A DNA stretch of 12,567 bases from Candidatus Nanopelagicales bacterium (GCA_023257525.1 JALRCB010000019.1:1-12567), one strand, 5' to 3'; numbered from the stretch's first letter, positions 1 to 8,114 are shown. The notes: generated from the sequence alone by a model not told the origin. Program-made: numbers and translations.

Positions 1-1537
1 AATGGTTAACACTGGCTACATCACACAAGAACAGGCTGATGCCGCAAAAGCAATTTCAGTCGAAGACGATTTGGATCCAGCTGATCTTCCAAATGGTTGC
101 ACCAGTTCGATTGCACCATTCTTTTGCGATTACGTTTTGACGGTCTTGAGAAACGACCCAGTATTTGGTGAAACTCCGGAAGATCGCGCTCGACTGTTAG
201 ACATTGGTGGTTTAACCATCACAACGACTTTGGATCGCAAGGCTCAAGTTTCGTCACAGACTGCTGTTGAAGAGCGGATTCCATTTGACGATCCAAGTGG
301 CAAAGCTGCCTCGATCACCATGATTCGCCCTGGAACAGGCGAGATAACTGCAATGGCCCAAAACCGCAGGTGGGGTCGCAGTGGTGTTGGCTATACAACG
401 GTTAATTACGGTGCTCCGGTAAGTGCAAATGGCAGCGTTGGTTTCCAAGCTGGTTCTACTTTCAAGGCCTTCACAATTGCAGCTGCGTTTAAACAAGGTT
501 GGGATCCATTTAAAGTAATCAACTCACCTGAGAAAAAGAAGTTTGAAGAATTTGTTGAGTGCGGCACCGGCGATAAATTTGCGCCTTACGAAGTTCAAAA
601 CTCAACCGCTTCTGGAGCATTCGATATTCTCAGTGGCACTGCATATTCCGTGAACACATATTTTGTTGGGCTTGAAGAACAGCTTGGACTTTGTGATCCA
701 CCAGATATTGCTAAAGCAGCTGGCGTTAAGCAAGGTAACGGCGAAGATTTTGAAAAGTATCCGTGCTTCACTCTTGGTTGCTTTGACGTAACAACTCTTG
801 ACATGGCTGTTGGCATGGCAACATTTGCCGCCCACGGCATTCGTTGCAATGCAATAGCAATCACTGAAGTTAAAGATCGTTACGGCAAGAACTTAAATGT
901 GCCATCGGCGGATTGTGAACGCACTATTGATTTGCAAGTAGCAGACAGCACCACCGCTGTTCTTGCTGGTGTTATCGACGGACCAGTTAAGGGACGTACT
1001 GGACAGGCAATGGATTTGGGTAGACCAGCTGCTGGAAAAACCGGAACCACTGATAGCTCAGCTGCGGTTTGGTTTGTTGGTTACACCCCTGACATGGCTG
1101 CTGCAGTTTGGGTTGGCGATCCTCGCGGTGGACAAAAGTATCCAATGAAGGGCGTAACGATTAATGGTCGCTACTACTCCCAAGTTTTCGGCTCCACAAT
1201 GCCAGGTCCAATTTGGCGAGATTCACTAATTGGTGCTCTTGAAGGAACACCAAAAACACCTTGGGACTTAAACACGCTTAATGGAATTAACCCAGGTGGA
1301 TATGGCAATGAGATCACAGCCACCAAAGACAAGTGTGCTGGTCTGGAAGAAGAAGAATTAGTCGCTTGCAAAACTAAATCTGCGCTTAAGAAGTATGCGG
1401 CTGAACTTGCGGCTGGTACCTACGTCCTTGATCCGTTGACTGGTCAGATTGTCGACCCGCTAACTGGACAAGTGATTGCTGACCCAGCTTCGGCAGCAAC
1501 ACCAGCGACTTCTCCATCCGCCTCACCTTCGCCATAG
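1..1537 (+). CDS. Bifunctional class A penicillin-binding protein, PonA2-like (5' end outside window)
   Basis: This is the C-terminal part of a peptidoglycan synthase acting on the outer face of the membrane; the open frame runs in from the left edge and about 512 codons are visible. The N-terminal anchor and glycosyltransferase domain are outside the window. Numbering from the Met codon at position 2, the transpeptidase motifs are all present: SxxK as STFK (152-155, nucleophile Ser152), SxN as SVN (216-218), and KTGT (346-349). A Cys pair at 33 and 42 sits in a GC...FFCDYV segment, which I recall from actinobacterial PonA2 proteins. About ten cysteines lie in the exported part, so disulfides are likely. 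The tail has two tandem DPLTGQ units (about 477-491) and ends in a Ser/Pro/Ala-rich stretch; mycobacterial PonA2 carries a C-terminal PASTA domain and none is seen here. A YqeY gene follows, as in the ponA2 neighbourhood of mycobacteria. Family assignment is firm; the PonA2 subtype is inferred. Confidence 0.93.
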   Translation, partial: MVNTGYITQEQADAAKAISVEDDLDPADLPNGCTSSIAPFFCDYVLTVLRNDPVFGETPEDRARLLDIGGLTITTTLDRKAQVSSQTAVEERIPFDDPSGKAASITMIRPGTGEITAMAQNRRWGRSGVGYTTVNYGAPVSANGSVGFQAGSTFKAFTIAAAFKQGWDPFKVINSPEKKKFEEFVECGTGDKFAPYEVQNSTASGAFDILSGTAYSVNTYFVGLEEQLGLCDPPDIAKAAGVKQGNGEDFEKYPCFTLGCFDVTTLDMAVGMATFAAHGIRCNAIAITEVKDRYGKNLNVPSADCERTIDLQVADSTTAVLAGVIDGPVKGRTGQAMDLGRPAAGKTGTTDSSAAVWFVGYTPDMAAAVWVGDPRGGQKYPMKGVTINGRYYSQVFGSTMPGPIWRDSLIGALEGTPKTPWDLNTLNGINPGGYGNEITATKDKCAGLEEEELVACKTKSALKKYAAELAAGTYVLDPLTGQIVDPLTGQVIADPASAATPATSPSASPSP

Positions 1538-1610
1538 ATAACTTCAATAAAAACGCCATAATCTGCGCCAGAAATTTCGATTCTCACTCTTGGTCTGACA
1601 AGGTATAGAT

Positions 1611-2072
1611 ATGACAAACCTCAAAGAGCAACTACACACGGATCTGACTGCTGCCATTAAGGCAAAGGATTCACTAACCTCTGGCACTTTGCGGATGGTG
1701 CTAGCTGCAATTACAAATGAGGAAGTTTCTGGCAAAGAAGCCCGGGTACTTAACGACCAAGACATGATCACAGTTTTGAACCGGGAAGCTAAGAAGCGCA
1801 AAGAAGCTGCTACCGCTTATGACGATGCAAAGCGTCCAGAGCTTGCAGATAAAGAACGAGCTGAACTTGGAATTATTCAGGCCTACCTTCCAGCTGCATT
1901 ATCTGATGAAGATCTGGCCAAAATTATTGCTGACGCTGTTGCTGAAGTTGCTGCAAGTGGAGCTACTGGCCCGAGTGCGATGGGCGCTGTTATGAAGATT
2001 GTTTCGCCACAGGTCTCAGGTAGAGCTGATGGTGGCGCTGTCGCTGCTGCCGTTAAATCTGCACTGGCTTAG
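1611..2072 (+). CDS. GatB/YqeY domain protein
   Basis: A 153-residue cytoplasmic protein that is essentially one YqeY domain, the usual length for the stand-alone family. The fold resembles the tRNA-binding C-terminal region of the GatB amidotransferase subunit, but no biochemical role is firmly established for stand-alone YqeY proteins. Family-typical segments are visible: an N-terminal helix (about 3-30), NEEVSGKEAR (about 36-45), the basic REAKKRKEAA (about 57-66), a YLPAALSDEDL-like segment (about 92-102), and the C-terminal MGAVMKIVSPQVSGRADGG (about 124-142). The ATG at 1611 is preceded by AAGG (1600-1603) at 7-nt spacing, which supports this start. It lies 73 bp after the PBP gene on the same strand, with no hairpin terminator between them, so co-transcription is plausible. 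The ponA2/yqeY pairing is a known actinobacterial neighbourhood. No anomalies are seen. Confidence 0.92.
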   Translation: MTNLKEQLHTDLTAAIKAKDSLTSGTLRMVLAAITNEEVSGKEARVLNDQDMITVLNREAKKRKEAATAYDDAKRPELADKERAELGIIQAYLPAALSDEDLAKIIADAVAEVAASGATGPSAMGAVMKIVSPQVSGRADGGAVAAAVKSALA

Positions 2073-2122
2073 TTTCGACTAACTGAACTTGACCCAAAGT
2101 TATTTAGTTTCCCACGGCGCAA

Positions 2123-2135
2123 TAGTGTGTGCCTG
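2123..2135 (+). promoter_or_regulatory. Candidate -10 element for a leaderless EamA transcript
   Basis: TAGTGT (2123-2128) fits the TANNNT pattern of actinobacterial -10 elements. It places a transcription start at about 2135, exactly at the second in-frame GTG. No Shine-Dalgarno sequence precedes either candidate start and no convincing -35 is visible (the TTGACC at 2089 is too far away). Weak, inference only. Confidence 0.3.
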
Positions 2136-3070
2136 TGAGTAGTTCAATCAAAACCAAAGTCGCAATTGGTTTGGGAATTATGTATGTGGCCTGGGGAACT
2201 ACCTACATAGGTATCGCTTTCACAATTGAAACTATGCCGCCGCTGTTGTCTATGTCATTTAGATTCGTCGCGGCCAGCTTGGCACTTTTTGTTTTCATTG
2301 GTCTTCGTAATGGCTGGGACTCATTACGTTTAACTCGTAAAGAATTATCAAGCTCGATTTTCTTGGGTATCCTCATGCTTGGAACAGGGCTGGGAACTAT
2401 GGCACTAGCTGAAAAAGTTGTTCCGATCGGCGTTGCATCTCTAATCGTTGCCGCTATGCCAATTTGGACCGCACTGTTTCGCACGCTTGATAACGATCGT
2501 CCAAAGCTAACTTCACTAATTGGAATAGTTGGCGGACTAATTGGAATTGGCATCATCATGTTGCCTGGGCACACGATTGCGCGTCCTGACTCTGGTGGAC
2601 AATATGTCACGCTTTGGATGTTCATAATCTTGTTTGGAAATCTATGTTGGTCGCTTGGATCGTTCATAGCTCCCCGAATGGAAACTCCAAGTAATCCATT
2701 AGTACTTAGTACTTACGAAATGGCTGGCGCTGCTGGGGCATTATTCATTGCCGGAATGATAAATCAGGAATCCATATCAGATTTTGCGGACGCCAGTGCT
2801 CGCTCATGGGGTGGTTGGATTTATCTAGTTACGGTTGGTTCATTGATCGGATACACGGTTTACACCTGGCTACTGGAAAATGCGCCAATCACATTAGTTT
2901 CAACTTATGCGTACGTGAATCCAGTTGTTGCAGTTGCTCTTGGCATTGTGATATTCAGTGAGACGCTTACAACCAACATCTTGATAGGTGGCTTCATCGT
3001 TATTGTCAGCGTTGCAATAGTCGTCGCTGTCGAAGCTGCTAAAAAACAAACTCTCCCGCAAGTTCAATAA
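2129..3070 (+). CDS. EamA-family (DMT superfamily) membrane transporter
   Basis: A protein of about 313 residues made almost wholly of hydrophobic segments, fitting the ten-helix drug/metabolite transporter fold of two EamA repeats (about 10-145 and 155-300). The first repeat opens with the characteristic WGTTYIGIAFTIETMPP followed by an RF-containing helix; the second has the LVSTYAYVNPVVAVALG segment typical of this family. Members export amino acids, metabolites or drugs, or take up sugars; the substrate cannot be read from this sequence. The start is uncertain. GTG at 2129 and GTG at 2135 are both in frame, and neither has a Shine-Dalgarno sequence. TAGTGT at 2123-2128 ends 6 nt before 2135, which would fit a leaderless transcript starting at that second GTG; this is inference. 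The 3' end overlaps the convergent pat gene by 32 bp. Confidence 0.9.
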   Translation: MPVSSSIKTKVAIGLGIMYVAWGTTYIGIAFTIETMPPLLSMSFRFVAASLALFVFIGLRNGWDSLRLTRKELSSSIFLGILMLGTGLGTMALAEKVVPIGVASLIVAAMPIWTALFRTLDNDRPKLTSLIGIVGGLIGIGIIMLPGHTIARPDSGGQYVTLWMFIILFGNLCWSLGSFIAPRMETPSNPLVLSTYEMAGAAGALFIAGMINQESISDFADASARSWGGWIYLVTVGSLIGYTVYTWLLENAPITLVSTYAYVNPVVAVALGIVIFSETLTTNILIGGFIVIVSVAIVVAVEAAKKQTLPQVQ

Positions 3071-4118
3071 CTCGCTCTAGCGCTTGGCGCTCGCCAATGC
3101 TGATGCGAACACCCTCACCTGGGAACGGTCGAATCGAGACTGCGATTCCTTCACTTCTAAGCGCAAACTCTTCAGTGCGCTCGCCAAGTGGAATCCAAAC
3201 AAAGTTGGCTTGGCTAGGTGGAAGCTTGAAGCCGAGTTTTGTAAGTTCGGATTCGAACCAGGTTCGCTCAGCGATAACTTCCTCGACCCGCTTGAATAAT
3301 TCAGCTTCGTGTTCCAGTGAGGCAACTGCAGCGACTTGCGCAATGTTAGACACTCCGAATGGCACAGCGGTTTTTCTGACGGCATCTGCAATATTTTTTG
3401 GTCCTATGAAGTAACCAACTCGCAAACCAGCTAGTCCATATGCTTTCGAGAAAGTTCGCAGCACACCAACATTTGAATGAGCTTTTAATGTGGCGATGCC
3501 ATCAATTGCATTCTCATCCCGGTTGAACTCAACGTAAGCTTCGTCGATAACTACCAAGATGTTCTCTGGAACTTTTTCTAGAAATTCATCTATTTCTTGT
3601 TGGGTAACAATTCCACCAGTTGGGTTGTTAGGAGTACAAACAAAAATTGCGCGCGTTCTGGACGTGATCGCATTCAACATTGCCGCTAAATCGTGTTGTC
3701 CATTATTTGTTAGTGGCACCTGGACGCTTACTGCGCCAGCGATTGTTGCAATGATCGGGTACGCCTCAAACGATCGCCAAGCATAAATAACTTCATCGCC
3801 TGCGCCCGCAACTGATTGGATGATTTGCTGACATACGCCAACCGATCCAGTTCCGGTTGCGATTTGCTCAGCAGGGACAGCGAACTTATCTGAGAGAGCT
3901 TGAATCAAATTTGTCGTAAATGGATCTGGATAGCGGTTGATTTCATTGGCTGCATCAACGATGGCGGCTACAACGCTAGGTAGAGGTGAATGCGCGACCT
4001 CATTGCTGGAAAGTTTGTAAGCAGTTAAGCCATTAACTGGCGCAACTTTTTTGCCCGCTTTATAGGTTGGCAGCTTGGCCATCTCAGGTCGAAGCTGTGG
4101 GTTCACTGACTCGCTCAC
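3039..4118 (-). CDS. pat: Aromatic amino acid aminotransferase (HisC2/Pat type)
   Basis: A 359-residue fold-type I PLP aminotransferase of the histidinol-phosphate aminotransferase family. Visible motifs are KLSSNE (35-40), NRYPD (61-65) with its Tyr, CTPNNPTGG (161-169), IDEAYVEF (191-198) with the Asp and Tyr that contact PLP, and FSKAYGLAGLRVGY (223-236) with Schiff-base Lys225. A C-terminal GVRISIG (336-342) supplies the substrate-carboxylate Arg338. SVGVCQQIIQ, WRSFEAYP and PPSQANFVWIPLG closely resemble my recollection of mycobacterial HisC2/Pat, which transaminates aromatic amino acids (phenylalanine/tyrosine final step), rather than the HisC of the his operon. Histidinol-phosphate activity cannot be excluded. 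The start is GTG at 4118; its GTGA overlaps the stop of the upstream phosphatase gene by 4 bp, suggesting translational coupling. The 3' end runs 32 bp into the convergent EamA gene. Confidence 0.9.
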   Translation of the reverse strand: MSESVNPQLRPEMAKLPTYKAGKKVAPVNGLTAYKLSSNEVAHSPLPSVVAAIVDAANEINRYPDPFTTNLIQALSDKFAVPAEQIATGTGSVGVCQQIIQSVAGAGDEVIYAWRSFEAYPIIATIAGAVSVQVPLTNNGQHDLAAMLNAITSRTRAIFVCTPNNPTGGIVTQQEIDEFLEKVPENILVVIDEAYVEFNRDENAIDGIATLKAHSNVGVLRTFSKAYGLAGLRVGYFIGPKNIADAVRKTAVPFGVSNIAQVAAVASLEHEAELFKRVEEVIAERTWFESELTKLGFKLPPSQANFVWIPLGERTEEFALRSEGIAVSIRPFPGEGVRISIGERQALERVIELAGEFVF

Positions 4119-5254
4119 TCTCCGAGCCTACGGGTAATTACAACAACTGAGACATCGTCGCGGTTCCAAGTAACGGAATCTTGGCGGGCCGTTGAAACAA
4201 TTAAGTTTGTAAGCTCGGCTGAATCTCCAGTTCGCTCTCCGGTAACAACAGATGTCACTAAGCCTTGGGTGCCAAACTCTTCACCATTTTCATCTTGAGT
4301 TTCTAGCAGTCCGTCAGACACTATGACAATCCGATCTCCAGCAGTGAAGAAGATTTCTTGGCTATGCCACTCGCCGCCAAATCCACCTAACATCGGTCCA
4401 GTTGGATTCAGGGTTGTAATCAAGTGATTGGCATCGATCCAGTAGCCCGCAGGATGGCCGGCATTAACCCACTTTGTGGGCTTGCTAATGTCGTTAGGAA
4501 TTTCCAAAATTACTGCTGTGGCCAAGAGGGCATCTACATCTGAAAGTCCGGCTGAAACTCTTTCCATCACATCACTTGGTGTGAATCCGGCAGAAAGCGC
4601 TGCAGTCATGATCGCCTTAATTTGAAGTCCGACTACTCCAGCCTCCGGGCCATGGCCTGTGACATCAACCATCGCAAGTGCCGTGCCCTGCGGAGTTCGG
4701 ATTACATCCCACCAGTCCCCTGCGATTGCGCCACTAGCTGGCAAAGTTTGCCCCGCTACATCAAGACCAAATTTTTCAGTGTCGATCAGTGTTGGTGAGA
4801 GTGCTTTTCGCATTGAGGCAACTAGTGGTGCATTTTGTTCTAGTCCCTGCCAAGCAGCTCGAGCTAAATCAATCTGGTTAACCAAGTTTTGACGCATGGA
4901 TTCAGCGTCTGCTGCTGCAAGTTGAATCTCGGGTGGGTTTGCAACTTCAATTACTTGATGAATAGTTCCGCTTGCAACCATGCGCAGCTCGGTGCGCATT
5001 TCATCAAGTGGCGCAAGCACCCAGCGCTCCAGATAAATCCAAGCTAGAGATAACAGAACAAGGCTGACAAAGATTGAAATGCTAAGAACTGCCGAAAGTT
5101 GATCAGCGACTTCATCAAGTCTGATATCAAGTGCAAGGGATTCACTGATCTCGGCTCGCGCCTCTAGATACACGTATCGTTCCCAGCCAGCGACAGCCAA
5201 CACAGTAATTGCGAAAAATGCAATAAACAGTTGTAGTCGCCGACGTAAGGTCAT
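4115..5254 (-). CDS. Membrane-anchored HAMP / SpoIIE-type PP2C serine phosphatase
   Basis: A 379-residue protein with two membrane helices (about 8-24 and 53-74) enclosing a short extracytoplasmic loop of about 28 residues. A HAMP-like linker follows (about 72-124, with the expected Pro in LAPLDEM), then a SpoIIE/RsbU-type phosphatase domain (about 145-376). The metal-binding and core motifs are intact: GDWWD (179-183), DVTGHG (197-202), NAGHP (264-268), SDGLLE (313-318) and RDDVSVVV (365-372). Family members dephosphorylate anti-sigma antagonist (STAS) proteins in partner-switching control of sigma factors. No STAS, anti-sigma kinase or sigma gene lies in this window, so the target is unknown. 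The external loop is too small for a classic sensor domain. The start is ATG at 5254 with no clear Shine-Dalgarno sequence. It lies 35 bp after the aminotransferase gene and overlaps pat by 4 bp. Confidence 0.92.
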   Translation of the reverse strand: MTLRRRLQLFIAFFAITVLAVAGWERYVYLEARAEISESLALDIRLDEVADQLSAVLSISIFVSLVLLSLAWIYLERWVLAPLDEMRTELRMVASGTIHQVIEVANPPEIQLAAADAESMRQNLVNQIDLARAAWQGLEQNAPLVASMRKALSPTLIDTEKFGLDVAGQTLPASGAIAGDWWDVIRTPQGTALAMVDVTGHGPEAGVVGLQIKAIMTAALSAGFTPSDVMERVSAGLSDVDALLATAVILEIPNDISKPTKWVNAGHPAGYWIDANHLITTLNPTGPMLGGFGGEWHSQEIFFTAGDRIVIVSDGLLETQDENGEEFGTQGLVTSVVTGERTGDSAELTNLIVSTARQDSVTWNRDDVSVVVITRRLGE

Positions 5255-5289
5255 GATGAAATTCTAAGTGGAAATCGCTCAGCGAAAAA

Positions 5290-6663
5290 TCAAGTTTTGG
5301 TTAGCTCTGCCATTGCTTGTGCAAATAGCGAGCCGTGACGATCAACTTGTTCTTGCGTTGTTGTTGGACACATCAATGCCATGTTGTGAAATGGCGTCAT
5401 CAAGACTCCTCTATTAGACATAAAGAGGTGCATGAATTCATCTAGTTCGTCATCGCCCGCATGCATTGCTTCGGTTCCAGTTTTTGGCGCCGGGTATGTG
5501 AAGCGGTATTCAGCGCGTGCACCAAGTTGTGAAATCGACCACGGCACTCCGTATTCATCTAACGCTGCATTCACTTGATCTGTGTATCTAGTCGCAAGTG
5601 CAATCATGTGTTCAAATGCTTGTTCCGTTAAAACTTCGCCAAGTGTTGCTCGCATCGCAGCTAAAGACAATGCGTTTCCAGCAAGAGTTCCACCGATGCC
5701 ACCAACATCTAGTAGGTCTGCTTCGGTGTGGGAATTAATCAGATCAACAACTTCTTGCTTAAAGCCGTAAGCTCCTGATGGAATTCCAGCGCCGATGCTC
5801 TTTCCGATGATAAAGATATCTGGATCTAACTTGTCGCGTAATGTCATACCGCCATAACCAGCCGAGATGGTGTGCGTTTCATCGATCATTAAAAGCGCGC
5901 CGTACTTTGTCGCCAGCTCGCGCATGCCCTCGAGGTAGCCAGGTTCTGGCAAAACGATTCCGATATTTGTCAGCGCTGGCTCAGTCAAAATTGCCGCTAC
6001 ATCACCATGCTTTAAGGCAGCTTCTAGTCCAGGTAAGTCGTTGAATTCAACAACGCGAGTTGTTTGGTCGATTGGTACTGGCGGAGCAACATTGCCAGGT
6101 CTTGAAACGGTGTTGCCACTTGAATCTAAAACACCAAAAGTTTCATCTACTGAACCGTGATAGCAATATGAAAAAACCAATATCTTGCTTTTGCCGGTTG
6201 CTAACCGTGCCAGTCGAATCGCCCATCTATTCGAGTCCGTTGCAGAAACTGTAAATGACCAAAGCGGAACTTTAAAACGTCGTGTTAGTTCGGCGCCAAC
6301 CCACTGGGCGTCCTCAGTAGGCATCATGGTTGTTATGCCACCTAGGTCTTGCATTCGATCAATGATTGCTTTAACGCTGGCATCTGGTGAATGACCAGTC
6401 ATGGCTGCGGTGTCGCCAAGTGCGAAGTCAATGTATTCGTGGCCGTCAACATCTGTGATGATGTTTCCCTTTGCCGCCTGCATGTAGAGCGGGAAGCCAC
6501 CAACCCACTTATTCATCCATGGCATTGGTACGCCACCGAATAAATTCTTCGCATCTTTATAAAGCGCCAATGACTTTGGGTGGATCTCTCGATAAGTTTT
6601 ACGCTCGCGCTCAAGCAGTGAAGCTAAATTGACGCGATCTATTTGAGTTGATCTGTTAGTCAT
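5290..6663 (-). CDS. Class III PLP aminotransferase, HemL-like, substrate unknown
   Basis: A 457-residue class III (fold-type I) aminotransferase related to glutamate-1-semialdehyde 2,1-aminomutase. Conserved elements are DVDGHEYIDF (71-80), the CYHG aromatic/His segment (167-170), ILTEPA (225-230), IDETHT (260-265) with the PLP-pyridine Asp261, FIIGKSIGAGIPSGAYG (284-300) with Schiff-base Lys288, and GTLAGN (325-330). It is unlikely to be the haem-pathway HemL: the HemL segment NSGTEAT is replaced here by VSATDSN (139-145), the N-terminus is longer, and no haem gene is nearby. Databases would probably name it an aspartate aminotransferase family protein or a transaminase; I do not know its substrate. 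The ATG at 6663 has only a weak purine-rich ribosome binding site. It begins 27 bp after dnaB, suggesting shared transcription. Confidence 0.85.
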   Translation of the reverse strand: MTNRSTQIDRVNLASLLERERKTYREIHPKSLALYKDAKNLFGGVPMPWMNKWVGGFPLYMQAAKGNIITDVDGHEYIDFALGDTAAMTGHSPDASVKAIIDRMQDLGGITTMMPTEDAQWVGAELTRRFKVPLWSFTVSATDSNRWAIRLARLATGKSKILVFSYCYHGSVDETFGVLDSSGNTVSRPGNVAPPVPIDQTTRVVEFNDLPGLEAALKHGDVAAILTEPALTNIGIVLPEPGYLEGMRELATKYGALLMIDETHTISAGYGGMTLRDKLDPDIFIIGKSIGAGIPSGAYGFKQEVVDLINSHTEADLLDVGGIGGTLAGNALSLAAMRATLGEVLTEQAFEHMIALATRYTDQVNAALDEYGVPWSISQLGARAEYRFTYPAPKTGTEAMHAGDDELDEFMHLFMSNRGVLMTPFHNMALMCPTTTQEQVDRHGSLFAQAMAELTKT

Positions 6664-6690
6664 GATCCGCTTCTTTCAGAAATGGAAAAC

Positions 6691-8046
6691 TTACGATGTA
6701 GCCATGTCAACAAAACGGCTGTAATGGCCTTGGAATGCAACAGTAACCGTTCCGGTAGGTCCGTTGCGGTGCTTTGCCAAAATGAAGTCAGCTTCACCTG
6801 CGCGTGGGGATTCACGTTCGTAAACATCCTCGCGATGAAGCAGAACAACCATATCCGCATCCTGCTCAAGAGATCCAGATTCGCGCAAGTCAGAGAGCAT
6901 TGGTCGCTTATCTTGGCGCTGTTCTGGTCCACGGTTCAACTGGCTGATTGCGATGACTGGAATTTCTAATTCCTTGGCAAGAAGTTTCAATGAGCGAGAG
7001 AATTCTGAAACTTCAACTTGGCGGCTTTCTACTTTTCGTCCTGACGACATAAGTTGCAAGTAATCAATGATGAGAAGTTTTAAATCAAACCGTTGCTTTA
7101 GGCGACGAGCTTTTGCGCGGATTTCCATCATTGTCATGTTTGGTGAGTCATCGATGAACAAAGGTGCATCGTTAACTTGTCCCATTTTGTTTGCAAGTCT
7201 GCCCCAGTCAGCGTCACTTAAAGTTCCTGCGCGCATGTGATTCAAACCTACTTGTGCTTCAGCCGAAAGCAGGCGCATTACAATTTCGTTGCGACTCATT
7301 TCAAGTGAGAAAATTGCAGAAGTTAAATTGTGTTTGATGCTTGCAGAGCGCGCTAGGTCTAAACCTAAAGTTGATTTACCAATTGCAGGTCGCGCCGCAA
7401 CAATAATTAATTGTCCAGCGTGAAGACCATGCGTGATGTCATCAAGTTGTTGGAATCCAGTTGGTACGCCAACTAGCTGTCCGCCACGTCCTTCGATAGC
7501 TTCGATCTCTGACAAAGTCTGCGGCATGATTTCAGAAAGTGGTGCATAGTCTTCAGATGTTCTGCGACCAGTAACGTCATACACTTCGGCTTGCGCGCGA
7601 TCAACTAGCTGATCTACTTCAGCATCACCGGCGTAACCCATTTGGGCAATCTTGGTTCCAGCGTCAACTAGTCGTCGCAAAATTGCACGCTCAGTAACAA
7701 TGCGTGCGTAGTAAGAACCGTTAGCTGCTGTTGGAACACTTGCAACCAAAGTATGAAGGTAACCCGCGCCGCCAACATTTCCAAGCGCGCCAGACTTGCT
7801 CAAATAGTTCGCAACTGTAATTGCATCGGCTGGTTCACCGCGGCCATAAATGTCTAGGATCGCGCCGTAAATTGTCGCGTGCGCTGGTTTGTAAAAATCA
7901 ACTTCGCGCAAGCTTTCGATGACATCAGCGATTGCGTCTTTACTGAGCAGCATCGCGCCAAGAACTGATTGTTCAGCGACGATGTCCTGAGGTGGAACTA
8001 ATGCGCCATCTTCTTCGTAACTGCGGGGAAATTCCGCGACGCTCAT
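6691..8046 (-). CDS. dnaB: Replicative DNA helicase DnaB
   Basis: The hexameric 5'-3' helicase that unwinds the replication fork; 451 residues from the chosen start, normal for an intein-free DnaB. The N-terminal domain (about 18-160) holds QDIVAEQSVLGAMLLSKDAI and the PTAANGSYYARIV segment. The RecA-like domain has a Walker A AARPAIGKST (217-226, Lys224), a Walker B LLIIDYLQLM (324-333), the SQLNR segment, and DLRESGSLEQDADMVVLLHR (386-405). Actinobacterial DnaB often carries an intein; none is inserted here. The frame is open from a TTG at 8079, but the ATG at 8046 is preferred: it has GGTGG 5 nt upstream, and the extra 11 codons would cover a leader hairpin. In many Actinobacteria dnaB follows rpsF-ssb-rpsR-rplI; here an MFS gene lies upstream. 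The aminotransferase gene follows by 27 bp. Confidence 0.97.
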   Translation of the reverse strand: MSVAEFPRSYEEDGALVPPQDIVAEQSVLGAMLLSKDAIADVIESLREVDFYKPAHATIYGAILDIYGRGEPADAITVANYLSKSGALGNVGGAGYLHTLVASVPTAANGSYYARIVTERAILRRLVDAGTKIAQMGYAGDAEVDQLVDRAQAEVYDVTGRRTSEDYAPLSEIMPQTLSEIEAIEGRGGQLVGVPTGFQQLDDITHGLHAGQLIIVAARPAIGKSTLGLDLARSASIKHNLTSAIFSLEMSRNEIVMRLLSAEAQVGLNHMRAGTLSDADWGRLANKMGQVNDAPLFIDDSPNMTMMEIRAKARRLKQRFDLKLLIIDYLQLMSSGRKVESRQVEVSEFSRSLKLLAKELEIPVIAISQLNRGPEQRQDKRPMLSDLRESGSLEQDADMVVLLHREDVYERESPRAGEADFILAKHRNGPTGTVTVAFQGHYSRFVDMATS

Positions 8047-8051
8047 GTAAT

Positions 8052-8056
8052 CCACC
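8052..8056 (-). promoter_or_regulatory. Ribosome binding site deciding the dnaB start
   Basis: GGTGG lies 5 nt before the ATG at 8046 within AAAAGGTGG. It supports that ATG over the in-frame TTG at 8079, which has no comparable site. Confidence 0.65.
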
Positions 8057-8061
8057 TTTTC

Positions 8062-8083
8062 GCACTTGGTTACAGCCAAGTGC
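8062..8083 (-). promoter_or_regulatory. Perfect stem-loop in the dnaB leader
   Basis: GCACTTGG (8062-8069) and CCAAGTGC (8076-8083) form a perfect 8-bp stem with a 6-nt loop, 15 nt upstream of the dnaB ATG and just before the ribosome binding site. A weaker imperfect hairpin (8090-8108, CTGGT/ACCAG core) precedes it in the leader. No U-tract follows, so it is not an intrinsic terminator; it may affect translation or mRNA stability. The structure is seen in the sequence; the function is inference. Confidence 0.5.
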
Positions 8084-8114
8084 CTTTTCCACTGGTAATG
8101 ACCAGGTGTTATTG

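Noticed and set aside
1581..1609. Promoter-like TTCTCA-N17-TATAGA before yqeY
   Set aside because: Its transcription start would fall after the yqeY ATG at 1611, which has its own ribosome binding site, so it cannot serve that gene.
2069..2082. TTAGT-TTCG-ACTAA hairpin at the yqeY stop
   Set aside because: The stem is only 5 bp, AT-rich and lacks a T-tract; too weak to call a terminator.
5290..6663. Naming the class III aminotransferase hemL
   Set aside because: The cofactor segment differs from HemL and no haem genes are nearby.
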